Shown: positions 17,218 through 26,399, counted from the first letter of the stretch. The stretch: 64,000 nt of DNA from an uncultured Pelagibacteraceae bacterium (GCA_902529645.1 CABZXO010000001.1:62001-126000); one strand, 5' to 3'. Notes: generated from the sequence alone by a model not told the origin. Numbers and translations: made by a program.

Positions 17218-18279
17218 TTAAAAACAAACTATGTGATCAATATGAATCGGTCTTTTAATTCCAAACTTCTCATCAGCTTCGTGTTGATGCTCATGATGGG
17301 AATGAACAAAAACTGGTATGAGTAAATCGCTATTGGTTTTTAAAGTATAAATAAAGTTGGTACCTCTAAATTTCCTATCAACCACCTCTAATTTTAGATT
17401 ACTTTTGTCATCATGCTCAAGATCTTCTGGCTGTAATAATAATTTTACATTTGATCCTTTTGGATAATGCTTAATGAAATTGCCTTTAATTGTTCCTAGG
17501 TCATCGTTTTCTAATGAATTTTCTCCTGTCACTTTTGCAGGAATTAAAATACCTCTATTTAAAAAATTAACTACTTCTTCTGAGTTTGGAAAATGGTAAA
17601 CATTATAAGGATCATCAAACTGTTTGATTTGACCATCTAGTACAATTGCACATTTATGCCCAAGGTAAAAAGCTTCATATGAATCGTGAGTCACTATTAT
17701 TGTTGTAATCTTCAATTTACTTAACATTTTTTTTAATTTTACTTGTATCTCCTCTTTAAAACTTTGATCAACATTTGATAACGGTTCATCTAAAAGCAAT
17801 AGATCAGGTTGTGTTAAAAGTGATCTAGCAAGTGAAGCTCTTTGTGCTTCTCCAGCACTAATTTCGTGTGGGTATTTTGTTAAAATTTGTTCTATATGAA
17901 GAAAATTAACTATCTCGTTAAAGCTAAGTTTTTTTTTTCTTTTTCCCTGATTTCTTTCAGCACCTAATAAAATATTTTTTTCAACTGTGTAATGTGGAAA
18001 CAAACTATTATCTTGAAAAGCTAAGGATATATTTCGATCCTCAGGCTCTATATTTTGATCTTTGGAAGATAATATTTTACCGTTTAGTTTAATTGTACCT
18101 TTTTCAATTTTTTCTAAGCCAGCAATAGTTCTAAGTATTGTTGTCTTTCCAATTCCTGATGGACCTAAAATACATAAAGTATCTCCCTCATTTTCAATTA
18201 CGAAAGATGCGTTCTTGACTTTAGTCTTCCCACTTATTGTAAAATCAACATTTTTTATCTCTAAATAGCTATTACTCAT
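17218..18279 (-). CDS. fbpC: Ferric iron ABC transporter ATP-binding protein (FbpC type) with His-rich C-terminus
   Basis: 353 aa. Walker A is GPSGIGKTT (near residue 38), the signature is an ISAGEAQRAS variant of LSGGQ, and Walker B is LLLLDEPLSNVD. A TOBE-like regulatory domain follows from about residue 240. The C-terminal region holds a dense His cluster, HSHHEHQHE, with more His shortly after; it could bind a metal and sense its level, which is inference. It powers import by the two-domain permease whose stop it overlaps by 8 nt. Confidence 0.88.
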   Translation of the reverse strand: MSNSYLEIKNVDFTISGKTKVKNASFVIENEGDTLCILGPSGIGKTTILRTIAGLEKIEKGTIKLNGKILSSKDQNIEPEDRNISLAFQDNSLFPHYTVEKNILLGAERNQGKRKKKLSFNEIVNFLHIEQILTKYPHEISAGEAQRASLARSLLTQPDLLLLDEPLSNVDQSFKEEIQVKLKKMLSKLKITTIIVTHDSYEAFYLGHKCAIVLDGQIKQFDDPYNVYHFPNSEEVVNFLNRGILIPAKVTGENSLENDDLGTIKGNFIKHYPKGSNVKLLLQPEDLEHDDKSNLKLEVVDRKFRGTNFIYTLKTNSDLLIPVFVHSHHEHQHEADEKFGIKRPIHIDHIVCF

Positions 18280-19897
18280 TATCCCTCAGAACATATTTAG
18301 ATGTAAGCATTATAAAGAAACTTGCAATAAGAATTAAAAATAATGAAGGTACAGCAGCAGCTTCTAACAAGTCTTCCGAGGCAGATACATATGCCGTAGT
18401 TGCGAATGTTTCAAAATTAAAAGGTCTTAAAATCAACGTGATCGGTAATTCTCTTATTATTTCTAAAGAAATAAGAATTCCAACAAATAAAAGAGATTTT
18501 CTTAAGAAAGGTATATGAATATTCATGAAAGTCTTTTTTTTAGAATAACCAAGTAGGTATGAACTTTCATCAACTGAAATATTTATTTTTTCGTATCCAG
18601 ATTTTATTCCATTAAAAGCTAAAGAATAGAACCTAATAAAATAAACAATAACCAAACCAAGAATAGAACCAATAAATATTTTTTTTACAGATAAAAAGCC
18701 TAGTGCTTTAACTACGTTGTCATCAAACCAAGCTATAAAAGTTATAAAAGCTACAGCTAAGATTACTCCTGGAATAGCATAACCTGAAATAGATAAAGTA
18801 GACAAAGCATTTAAGGTTTTATTTTTTGAAACTCTATTTCCGTAATTAGAAATTAAAGAAAAAGTTATTAAAACTAAACTCGATAATAACACCAAGTAAA
18901 GTGTATTTAATGTCAAGGTAATGACCGGTATATCGAAAAGATTTTCTGGAAACTTTAATGTCCAATATAACATTTGACTTAGTGGAAATAAAAAACTTAA
19001 AAAGAAGACAACAAAACAAATTGAAAATGCATAAAACGCTTTTGCTCCTGAAAGTTGAATTTTTTCTTTTTGTTTAAATCCACCTTTTGTATTTGAATGA
19101 TACCTTGCCTTTTTTCTAGATAAATTTTCTAAAATGAATACTGCAAAAATGAATAAAAGAAGAAAAAAAGATATCCTGTTTGAGAAAGCTAAATCATCAA
19201 ATGTGATCCAAGAATTGTAAATACCCGTAGTTAAGGTATTTATAGAAAAGAAATCAACAGCTCCAAATTCAGCTAAAGTTTCCATTGCTACCAAAGAAAG
19301 CCCTGCAACGATCGCAGGTCTGGCTGCTGGCAATATTAAAGAGTAAAAAGACTTCATTTTAGAAAATCCTAAATTTCTACCTAAATCAATTAGATTTTGA
19401 GATTGATACTGGAATGATGCTCTTGAGAGAATATAAACATAAGCAAATAGTGAAAATGATAGTGAAAGTACGGCACCTATTAAACCATCAAACTTTGGGA
19501 TGCTTTGGTTATAATTTGCTTCTCCAAATACATTTTTCAATATCGAATATAAAGTTCCATAATTTTCAAAGAAAGCTGTTAAAGAATACGCATAAATATA
19601 TGGAGGTACTGCAAAAGATAATATCAGAGCCCATTTAAAAAAATTACTTAAAGGGAATTTATAAAAAGAAACTAAATAAGCTGTACTTGTTCCAATAAAA
19701 AAAGTTAAAATTAAGACACCAACAAGCAAAATTAGTGAATTAAAAATATATTCAAATAAAAAAGTATCTTTTAGAATTTGATAATAATTTGATGTATCCT
19801 CAAAAAAACTTGTAAATACGGTTAAAATTGGTATAGCAACAAAAATTGATACTAACAAAGAAAACAAAAACCAAATATTTATCTTATTAAAATACAT
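18272..19897 (-). CDS. fbpB: Ferric iron ABC transporter permease, fused two-domain (FbpB/ThiP type)
   Basis: 541 aa with about twelve membrane segments arranged as two BPD_transp_1 repeats. Each half has the EAA-type loop region: LGRNLGFSKMKSFYSLILPAARPA in the first and ESSYLLGYSKKKTFMNIHIPF in the second. Length and duplication match FbpB-type iron(III) permeases. It forms the channel with FbpC and receives iron from the binding protein at 20174-21202. Between it and the upstream small gene lies a strong hairpin (19914-19962) that could reduce its expression relative to the binding protein. Confidence 0.9.
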   Translation of the reverse strand: MYFNKINIWFLFSLLVSIFVAIPILTVFTSFFEDTSNYYQILKDTFLFEYIFNSLILLVGVLILTFFIGTSTAYLVSFYKFPLSNFFKWALILSFAVPPYIYAYSLTAFFENYGTLYSILKNVFGEANYNQSIPKFDGLIGAVLSLSFSLFAYVYILSRASFQYQSQNLIDLGRNLGFSKMKSFYSLILPAARPAIVAGLSLVAMETLAEFGAVDFFSINTLTTGIYNSWITFDDLAFSNRISFFLLLFIFAVFILENLSRKKARYHSNTKGGFKQKEKIQLSGAKAFYAFSICFVVFFLSFLFPLSQMLYWTLKFPENLFDIPVITLTLNTLYLVLLSSLVLITFSLISNYGNRVSKNKTLNALSTLSISGYAIPGVILAVAFITFIAWFDDNVVKALGFLSVKKIFIGSILGLVIVYFIRFYSLAFNGIKSGYEKINISVDESSYLLGYSKKKTFMNIHIPFLRKSLLFVGILISLEIIRELPITLILRPFNFETFATTAYVSASEDLLEAAAVPSLFLILIASFFIMLTSKYVLRDNE

Positions 19898-19913
19898 TTT
19901 ACCCTTTTGTTTC

Positions 19914-19962
19914 AGTGAACATAATCAATAGTAGGGTAAATAACTATTGAGTTATGTTCACT
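19914..19962 (-). other. Long intercistronic hairpin between the iron-binding-protein unit and the permease gene
   Basis: Arms 19914-19932 and 19943-19962 pair over 19 bp with a single bulged base, around a ten-nt loop. On the transcribed strand there is no U-run directly after the stem, so attenuation, processing or mRNA stabilisation is more likely than a simple terminator. Read on the other strand the stem is followed by TTTTT, so it could also terminate antisense transcription. Observed directly; role inferred. Confidence 0.75.
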
Positions 19963-19971
19963 TTTTGAAAA

Positions 19972-20166
19972 TTAATCTTTTAAACAAAAAACATTAATGA
20001 CATGATTAATATCATTATTTTTTATCTCTGATAATTTTCTATTATTTATCTTTTTTTTAATTTTTTCACGCTCAGATAAACAAGGTTCACAAGTTGTCTG
20101 ACCTTCGAGTGAACTGCTGTTATTTTGAGAAATACTTAAATTAAAATCAAATAAATTTTTTCTCAT
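19972..20166 (-). CDS. Small Cys-containing protein in the iron-uptake operon
   Basis: 64 aa, not recognised. It has a CxxC pair (TTCEPCLSE, residues 26-29) and a third Cys near the C-terminus (NVFCLKD), with a Lys-rich middle. The start is seven nt after the stop of the iron-binding-protein gene and the frame ends ten nt before the strong hairpin, so it is in the right place to be translated from the same mRNA. A metal-related function is possible, but nothing in the sequence proves it is expressed. Confidence 0.5.
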   Translation of the reverse strand: MRKNLFDFNLSISQNNSSSLEGQTTCEPCLSEREKIKKKINNRKLSEIKNNDINHVINVFCLKD

Positions 20167-20173
20167 TTTTTCT

Positions 20174-21202
20174 TTACTTCCAACCAGCAGCCGTCATGAC
20201 CTCTAATGCTGCTGCTTGATTTTTTCCATAGCTTGAAACTTTAGTTGTTAGATCCTGTTTAAAATCTAATCCTAAATTATTTACTACCAATGGATTTGGA
20301 GATACACCAGCTATCATTGGAAACTCAAAAGTGTTGTTTGTAAAATGTTCTTGAGCTTCTGGTGATAATAAGAAATCTACAAGTGCAATTGCATTTGCTT
20401 TATTGGGTGCTCCTTTAACTAAAGCTGCACAACTAATGTTCATATGTGTACCTCTGTCATTTTGATTTGGAAAAAATGCTTTGACTTTTTTCGCAGCAGC
20501 TTGTTGTTCTGCTCCTTTGTTACCAGACAACATAAGTGCTAAGTAGTAAGTATTAGCTACAGCAATATCAGCTTCTCCAGCTGCAACTGCCATAATTTGG
20601 GCTCTATCATTACCTTTTGGTGTTCTTGCCATATTTGCAACCACTCCTTTAGACCATTCTGCAGCAGCCTTCTTGCCATTATTTTCAATTAATGAAGCTA
20701 CAAGTGACTTATTATAAATGTTACTTGATTTTCTAATTACTAATCTGCCTTTCCATTTTGGATCAGCTAAGCCTTCGTAGGTAAGTCCTGATAATTCAGC
20801 TCCAGTTACTCTCTCTGGTGAGTAATAAATTATTCTAGCTCTTTTAGCTACTCCAACCCAGTGTGTAGTTCTAAAACTTTTTGGAACTGATGATTTAATT
20901 ATTGGAGACACGAGACCACTTTGTGTCATCCCTTTAGCCTTAAATGCTCCACATCTACCTGCGTCAGCAGTAATATAAAGATCTGCTGAAGAGTCAGCAC
21001 CCTCCTCTATAATTCTTTTTTCTAATGCACCAGCTTTTCCGTTTATTAAATTTACTTTAATTCCAGTCTTTTTAGTAAATTTGCTATAAAGTTCGTTATC
21101 AGCTTTATAGTGTCTGGCATTGAAAATATTTACCTCATTAGCAGTTACAAAAGATGAAACTATTAAAGATGCAAATAATGCCAAAAATGTTATTTTTTTC
21201 AT
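20174..21202 (-). CDS. fbpA: Ferric iron ABC transporter periplasmic binding protein (FbpA/FutA type)
   Basis: 342 aa with a signal peptide cleaved near VTANEV (residue 21). The mature N-terminus VNIFNARHYKADNELYSKF and the paired tyrosines in VANTYYLALMLSGN are hallmarks of FbpA/FutA iron(III)-binding proteins, in which tyrosines ligate Fe3+. It captures ferric iron in the periplasm for the FbpB/FbpC transporter encoded downstream. A Fur-box-like palindrome lies 50-70 nt upstream of the ATG, so iron-dependent repression is expected. Confidence 0.93.
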   Translation of the reverse strand: MKKITFLALFASLIVSSFVTANEVNIFNARHYKADNELYSKFTKKTGIKVNLINGKAGALEKRIIEEGADSSADLYITADAGRCGAFKAKGMTQSGLVSPIIKSSVPKSFRTTHWVGVAKRARIIYYSPERVTGAELSGLTYEGLADPKWKGRLVIRKSSNIYNKSLVASLIENNGKKAAAEWSKGVVANMARTPKGNDRAQIMAVAAGEADIAVANTYYLALMLSGNKGAEQQAAAKKVKAFFPNQNDRGTHMNISCAALVKGAPNKANAIALVDFLLSPEAQEHFTNNTFEFPMIAGVSPNPLVVNNLGLDFKQDLTTKVSSYGKNQAAALEVMTAAGWK

Positions 21203-21231
21203 TTTGTCCTTATTTTTACCCTAAACTGTTT

Positions 21232-21272
21232 GCGAATGAGAATTATTATCAATGCGAATGATTATCAATCGC
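21232..21272 (-). promoter_or_regulatory. Fur-family operator (two adjacent Fur-box-like sites) upstream of fbpA
   Basis: A 19-nt element at 21254-21272 (GCGAATGATTATCAATCGC) is a near-perfect palindrome, with mismatches only at the centre and two flanking positions. Directly beside it, 21232-21255 carries GAATGAGAATTATTATCAATGC, which also fits the GATAATGATAATCATTATC pattern of Fur. The two sites overlap by 2 nt. Placement right before the ferric-binding-protein gene supports repression by an iron-loaded Fur-type or related (Irr/Mur) regulator; which one binds is inference. Confidence 0.8.
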
Positions 21273-21324
21273 ATATAATGTCGCATTTTACAAATATTAT
21301 TTGGATATATTTTTAATTAAATCC

Positions 21325-22212
21325 TTACTTCCAGTCGCCTATTTTACTGAATAGGAAGTTTCTGAAAGCTTGGACCCTAGCTGTATTTTTGAGTGATTGA
21401 GGATATACGAAGTGTGCCTCAGTTATTGGTCCCTCTACTTTAGGAAGAACTTTGATTATGTTTGCAGAATTTGATACCAAATATTCTGGAAGTGCAGCTA
21501 ATCCTACCCCAGACTCAACCCCATATAGTAATCCGCTTACACTATTTACTTTCATAATTGATTTTCTTTTCTTTCCATCATGCATTCCAATTTTTAATGC
21601 CCAATCAGGATTGTAGACTGGCGAAGGTGCTCCTTTTCCAAATGAAATAAATTTGTGTTTATTTAAATCATTAACTGTTTTGGGCATACCATTTTTTTCT
21701 AAGTATTTACTTGACCCATAAATATAATATTTAATATCCACTAATTTTTTTTGAATATAGTTTAGTTGTTTTGGTCTTCTCATAAAAATTCCAATATCTG
21801 CTTGCCGAGTACTTAAATCTAGCTCTTTATCATCGAAAACTAGTTCAATCTCAATTTCTGGATTTAGCCTCATGAATTCTTGAATTCTAGGTGTTAACCA
21901 GTGAGTACCAAAACTTCTCACAGTCGTAATAGTTAATTTTCCTGAAGGTTTACTTTTTTGATCACCCAATGATGTTTCAACTTCTTTAAGTTTTGTAATA
22001 ACCTCATGTGCTGTTTTAAAGACATACTCTCCATTTTCTGTAAGAGTTAATCCTCTTGCATGTCTTTCAAATAATTGAACTTTTAAATCTTGTTCTAAAG
22101 ATTGAATTTGTCTACTTATTGCTGATTGACTTAGATTCAAATTAACAGTAGCGTTTGTGAAGCTACCAGCTTCTGCTACAGCATGAAAAATTTTTAATTT
22201 ATCCCAATCCAT
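21325..22212 (-). CDS. LysR family transcriptional regulator
   Basis: 295 aa. N-terminal winged helix-turn-helix with the classic AVAEAGSFTNATVNLNLSQS segment (residues 11-30) and an effector-binding domain from about residue 90. It resembles the GcvA-like subset of LysR regulators in general layout. It lies on the same strand upstream of fbpA across the Fur-box region and is coupled by a TAATG overlap to the acuI-like gene, so control of the reductase gene or of nearby C1/C3 metabolism is as plausible as control of iron uptake. Confidence 0.88.
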   Translation of the reverse strand: MDWDKLKIFHAVAEAGSFTNATVNLNLSQSAISRQIQSLEQDLKVQLFERHARGLTLTENGEYVFKTAHEVITKLKEVETSLGDQKSKPSGKLTITTVRSFGTHWLTPRIQEFMRLNPEIEIELVFDDKELDLSTRQADIGIFMRRPKQLNYIQKKLVDIKYYIYGSSKYLEKNGMPKTVNDLNKHKFISFGKGAPSPVYNPDWALKIGMHDGKKRKSIMKVNSVSGLLYGVESGVGLAALPEYLVSNSANIIKVLPKVEGPITEAHFVYPQSLKNTARVQAFRNFLFSKIGDWK

Positions 22213-23213
22213 TATTTATTTAAATCAACTAATACTCTTCCAGAAATTTCACCTTTTAAAATTTTAGGATAAGTCTCAATCAATTCCTCTAAGCTCACTG
22301 TTAAAACCGATTTTTCCAATAAATCAAAATCAATTAAATTTTTTGCTTCTCCCCAAATAAAAGCTCTTCTTTTTATACTGCAATTAGCAGAGTCCATGCC
22401 CCAAACTTTAATACCTCTCAACATAAACGGTAATAAATTTGTATTAAGTTCATTACTGTTTGCATTTCCACACACTGATATTATCCCATTTGATTTTGTT
22501 TGAGCAATTGCATTTGCCAAAATATTTCCACCAACTGTGTCTACCACTCCATCCCATAGACCTTTGTCTATTGGTCGTGGATCTTTGTCAAATTCAGCCC
22601 TATTTATAATGTTTTTTGCACCCAATGATTTTAAATAATCTGATTTTGATTCTTTACCAGTTACAGCAGAAACGTTGTATCCCATTTTAGTTAAAACCAT
22701 AATTGCTACACTGCCAACTCCTCCTGTTGCACCTGTTACCAAAACATCATTTACTTTTTCCCCAAGTAAAATACTTTCTCTCGCTTGAATTGCAAAAGCA
22801 CTCATTAATGAAGTAAAACCTGCTGTACCTAAAATCATAGCTTGTTTACTTGTTAAGCTATCGGGTTTTTTAACTAAAAAATCTGCATTTACTTTTGCAA
22901 TTTGTGAATATCCTCCAAAAAATATTTCTCCAACTCTAAATCCAGTTAAAATTACCTCATCTCCTTCTTTAAATTTTGAATTTTCACTTTCAATTACTTT
23001 TCCTGAAAAATCTATCCCTGGAATATGTGGAAATTCTTTAACTAGTCTTCCACCATTTTTTAAAATCATTCCATCTTTAAAATTAAGATCAGAATAATCT
23101 ACTTTTACAGTTACATCTCCATGCTTTAGAAAACTTTTATCAATAGATTTAACTTCACGTGAGAAGTTTTCACCCTCTTGATTAAGAATTAGTGCTTTAA
23201 ATTGGTCAGACAC
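22212..23213 (-). CDS. acuI: Acrylyl-CoA reductase AcuI / YhdH family quinone oxidoreductase
   Basis: 333 aa zinc-free medium-chain reductase. Features: SDLNFKDGMI, IPGIDFSGKV, the NADPH-binding VTGATGGVGSVAIMVL (near residues 160-175) and GVVDTVGG. This is the YhdH/AcuI group, whose marine members reduce acryloyl-CoA to propionyl-CoA and thus detoxify acrylate released from DMSP. The stop overlaps the LysR start (TAATG) and a single nt separates its start from folE. The family assignment is strong; the acrylyl-CoA role is supported by known marine homologues and by the DddP-like gene at 35707-36942. Confidence 0.82.
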   Translation of the reverse strand: MSDQFKALILNQEGENFSREVKSIDKSFLKHGDVTVKVDYSDLNFKDGMILKNGGRLVKEFPHIPGIDFSGKVIESENSKFKEGDEVILTGFRVGEIFFGGYSQIAKVNADFLVKKPDSLTSKQAMILGTAGFTSLMSAFAIQARESILLGEKVNDVLVTGATGGVGSVAIMVLTKMGYNVSAVTGKESKSDYLKSLGAKNIINRAEFDKDPRPIDKGLWDGVVDTVGGNILANAIAQTKSNGIISVCGNANSNELNTNLLPFMLRGIKVWGMDSANCSIKRRAFIWGEAKNLIDFDLLEKSVLTVSLEELIETYPKILKGEISGRVLVDLNK

Positions 23214-23214
23214 A

Positions 23215-23835
23215 CTAGTCTTTTAACTCAGTGCTGATAAATCGTAAATATCTATTTTGATAACTCAGATCTTCTTTAAATTGACCTAAGTAAAAATTTG
23301 TTACAGTTGTTGCTTGTTCTTTTTTAATACCCCTCATAGTCATACACTGATGGGTTGAATCTATTGTAACAGCCACACCTTTTGCATCTAACGCTTCCAT
23401 TAAGCTGTTTGCTATCTGTACTGTTAATCTCTCTTGTGTTTGTAATCTTTTTGAAAATATTTCAACTACTCTTGCAATTTTACTCAATCCCACAACTCTC
23501 TCATTTGGTATATAAGCAACATGTGCTTTTCCAATAATTGGAGCCATATGATGTTCACAATGACTTTGTACTGAAATATTTTTTTGAACCACCATATCGC
23601 TATAACCTTCTACATCGCCAAAAGTTTTATCTAATACTTTTTTTGCATCTTCATTATAGCCTTGAAAATATTCTTTAAATGCTTTTACAACTCTTTTAGG
23701 GGTTTCCAACAGTCCCTCTCTTTTTGGATCTTCTCCCATCCATGACAAAATTGTTCTGATGGCTTCCTCTGCTTCTTTATCTGAAACTTTTTTTGTCTCT
23801 AAATTATTATTGTCTGTGTCTTTTACTAACTTCAT
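23215..23835 (-). CDS. folE: GTP cyclohydrolase I
   Basis: 206 aa, full length. Zinc and catalytic residues are visible in VQSHCEHHMAPI and STHQCMTMRGI; PKREGLLETPKRV is the usual N-terminal signature. It converts GTP to 7,8-dihydroneopterin triphosphate, first step of tetrahydrofolate synthesis. This is relevant here because much of the window consumes THF. It is the first gene of the minus-strand unit (folE, acuI, lysR) and diverges from hisI across 77 nt. Confidence 0.96.
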   Translation of the reverse strand: MKLVKDTDNNNLETKKVSDKEAEEAIRTILSWMGEDPKREGLLETPKRVVKAFKEYFQGYNEDAKKVLDKTFGDVEGYSDMVVQKNISVQSHCEHHMAPIIGKAHVAYIPNERVVGLSKIARVVEIFSKRLQTQERLTVQIANSLMEALDAKGVAVTIDSTHQCMTMRGIKKEQATTVTNFYLGQFKEDLSYQNRYLRFISTELKD

Positions 23836-23912
23836 AGCGCCTTTTTATACAGTAAATACCTTAAATTAAAAATATTTAATATATTTAGATATGTGCTAAA
23901 TAATCACCCCGT

Positions 23913-24380
23913 ATGTTCAAAAAAAGAGAAAATATCTATGATATTGAAGAAGGAAATCTTCTTTCACCCAAGTTTGATAATGATGGACTGATTCCTGTAA
24001 TTACCATGTGCTCAAAAACTAAAGATATTTTAATGCATGGATACATGAATGTAGAAGCTCTAAAAAAAACAATTGAAACTAAAGAGGCGCATTATTATAG
24101 CAGATCTAGAAAAGCTATTTGGCACAAAGGTAAAACAAGTGGTTTTACTCAAAAGGTTACTGAAATAAGAATTGATGATGATCAAGACTCGATATGGTTA
24201 ACAGTTGATATAGGTGATGGAGCAAGTTGCCATGTTGGTTATAGATCATGTTTTTATAGATCAATTCCTATGGGACCAATAGAAAATGGAAGAAAAGTTG
24301 AAATGGAATTTCTTGAAAAAGAAAAAAAATTTGATCCTGAAGAAGTTTATAAAGGTCAACCAAATCCAACTAAAATTTAA
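23913..24380 (+). CDS. hisI: Phosphoribosyl-AMP cyclohydrolase
   Basis: 155 aa, a HisI-only form without the HisE domain. It contains RSRKAIWHKGKTSGF and the Cys-bearing GDGASCHVGYRSCFYR metal motif. It opens the ring of phosphoribosyl-AMP in histidine synthesis. The N-terminal 25 residues are longer than in many homologues but the ATG at 23913 is the only good start. It abuts the DUF2237 gene with no spacer. Confidence 0.93.
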   Translation: MFKKRENIYDIEEGNLLSPKFDNDGLIPVITMCSKTKDILMHGYMNVEALKKTIETKEAHYYSRSRKAIWHKGKTSGFTQKVTEIRIDDDQDSIWLTVDIGDGASCHVGYRSCFYRSIPMGPIENGRKVEMEFLEKEKKFDPEEVYKGQPNPTKI

Positions 24381-24755
24381 ATGAGTGAAAAACAAAAAAA
24401 TGTTTTAGGTGAAGATCTAGAGGAATGTTCAAATGATCCTTTAACAGGATGGTTTCGCGATGGTTGTTGTAATACCGACGAGAATGATCATGGACTTCAT
24501 ACAGTTTGTGCTAAAGTTACTACCGAATGCTTAGAGTGGATGAAAGAAGCAGGTAACGATTTAATTACTCCACATCCTGAATTTGGGTTTCCGGGTTTAA
24601 AGGATGGAGATGGATGGTGTTTGTGTGCTAGTTGGTATGCAAGAGCAGTTGAAGCTGGTAAAGGATGTCCAATATTTTTGAAAAGAACCCACGAAAACAC
24701 TCTTAAATATGTACCTATTGAAACTTTAAAAAAGTTTGCAATAGACTTGTCCTAA
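24381..24755 (+). CDS. DUF2237 family protein
   Basis: 124 aa. The stretch NVLGEDLEECSNDPLTGWFRDGCC, the T-V-C-A segment and GDGWCLCASWYARA are typical of DUF2237, a small Cys-rich family of unknown function found next to metabolic genes in many alphaproteobacteria. Nine Cys/Trp-rich conserved positions suggest metal binding. It begins immediately after the hisI stop and its stop is one nt from the convergent ETF-QO gene. Confidence 0.85.
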   Translation: MSEKQKNVLGEDLEECSNDPLTGWFRDGCCNTDENDHGLHTVCAKVTTECLEWMKEAGNDLITPHPEFGFPGLKDGDGWCLCASWYARAVEAGKGCPIFLKRTHENTLKYVPIETLKKFAIDLS

Positions 24756-24756
24756 T

Positions 24757-26376
24757 TTACATATTTCCATATCTTGGACCACCGCTACCCTCTGGAGTAA
24801 CCCAAGTAATATTTTGAGAAGGTTCTTTAATATCACAAGTTTTACAATGAATACAATTTTGAGAATTGATCACAAATTTATTTACATTATTTTCTTTTTG
24901 GACTTCATACACACCTGCAGGACAATATCTTTGAGCAGGTTCATCAAATTTTTCTAAAGTATAATTTATAGGTAAATCAGGATCTTTAAGCTTTAAATGA
25001 ACTGGTTGATTGTCTGCATGATTAGTTCCTGTTAAATACACTGAACTTGTTTTATCAAAAGTAATTACGTTATCATACTTCGGATAATCTATTTTAGGCA
25101 TTTGGTTTGCAGGTTTTAATGTTTCGTGATCAGCATGCCTATGTTTAAGGGTAAAAGGAAGTTTTCCTCTAAATAAAATTTGATCTATACCTGTAAAAAT
25201 AATTCCTAAAATTAGCCCCCAACTAAAACTAGGTTTTACATTTCTAGCTTCATAAAGCTCTTTATATAACCAACTATTTTTAAATTTATTTTCATAAATT
25301 GATAAATCTTTGTTTTCTTTTAAATGTTCATTAATAGTTTCGGCTGCAATGATCCCACTTTTCATCGCTGTATGAGAACCTTTAATTTTTGGCATATTTA
25401 AAGTTCCAGCGTCACAACCAACTAGTAATGCTCCAGGCATAAACATTTTTGGCAAACTTTGAAATCCACCTTCAATTAAGGCTCTTGCACCGTACGAAAT
25501 TCTTTTTCCACCTTCTATAATTTTTTTAATTGCTGGATGTATTTTAAACCTCTGAAATTCATCATAAGGTGATAAATGTGGATTTTTATAATCTAGACCA
25601 ATTACATAGCCCAGAAAAACTTGTTTATTTTCTGCATGATACATAAAACTACCACCATACGTATTGTTATCTAGTGGCCATCCAGCTGTATGCATAACTA
25701 AGCCTTCTTCGTGATTTTTATCCTCTATTTCCCAAATTTCCTTAAAACCAATTCCATATTGTTGAGGATCTTTACCTTTATTTAGTTCAAATTTTTCAAT
25801 CAATTGTTTTCCTAAATGACCTCTACACCCTTCTGCAAAAACAGTTACTTTGCCTAAAAGCTCAATACCTGGTTCAAAACTATCTTTTTTATTACCATCT
25901 TTATCTATACCCATATCTTGAGTTGCAACACCTTTAACAGATCCATCTTCGTTATATAAAATTTCACTTGCTGGAAATCCTGGAAAGATTTCTACACCTA
26001 AATTCTCAGCCTGTTCAGCAAGCCATCTACACAGATTTGCTAAACTGATAATATAATTTTTATGATTTTGCTGTACTGCAGGTAGTAACCAAGTTGGCCA
26101 ACTTAAAGATTTGGTTTTTCCTAAAAATAAAAATTTTTCTTTAGTTACTTTTGTTTTGATGGGAGAATTTAACTCTCTCCAATTTGGTAATAATTCATCT
26201 AGAGCACGTGTTTCAAACACATTACCGCTCAAAATATGAGCTCCAATCTCTGATGCTTTTTCTAGTAAACAAACATTTAAATTTGCATCTATTTGTTTTA
26301 ACTTTATTGCGGTTGATAATCCTGATGGTCCTCCACCAATAATTACAACATCATATTCCATCGATTCTCTTGACAT
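24757..26376 (-). CDS. Electron transfer flavoprotein-ubiquinone oxidoreductase
   Basis: 539 aa, full length. FAD-binding VVIIGGGPSGLSTAIKL at residues 10-26, membrane-associating middle region, and C-terminal 4Fe-4S binding motif with C-P-A-G-V-Y, N-C-I-H-C-K-T-C-D. It accepts electrons from ETF and reduces ubiquinone at the inner membrane. It lies 23 nt after etfA, which follows etfB and a DMGDH-like gene. The order gives a complete route from methylamine-type dehydrogenases to the respiratory chain. Confidence 0.96.
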   Translation of the reverse strand: MSRESMEYDVVIIGGGPSGLSTAIKLKQIDANLNVCLLEKASEIGAHILSGNVFETRALDELLPNWRELNSPIKTKVTKEKFLFLGKTKSLSWPTWLLPAVQQNHKNYIISLANLCRWLAEQAENLGVEIFPGFPASEILYNEDGSVKGVATQDMGIDKDGNKKDSFEPGIELLGKVTVFAEGCRGHLGKQLIEKFELNKGKDPQQYGIGFKEIWEIEDKNHEEGLVMHTAGWPLDNNTYGGSFMYHAENKQVFLGYVIGLDYKNPHLSPYDEFQRFKIHPAIKKIIEGGKRISYGARALIEGGFQSLPKMFMPGALLVGCDAGTLNMPKIKGSHTAMKSGIIAAETINEHLKENKDLSIYENKFKNSWLYKELYEARNVKPSFSWGLILGIIFTGIDQILFRGKLPFTLKHRHADHETLKPANQMPKIDYPKYDNVITFDKTSSVYLTGTNHADNQPVHLKLKDPDLPINYTLEKFDEPAQRYCPAGVYEVQKENNVNKFVINSQNCIHCKTCDIKEPSQNITWVTPEGSGGPRYGNM

Positions 26377-26399
26377 ACTCTAGTTTTTAACTGTAAGGA

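Noticed and set aside
17218-18279. FbpC-like ATPase as the missing ATPase of the osmolyte importer
   Set aside because: It overlaps the iron permease gene and shares its operon; nothing ties it to the importer 25 kb away.
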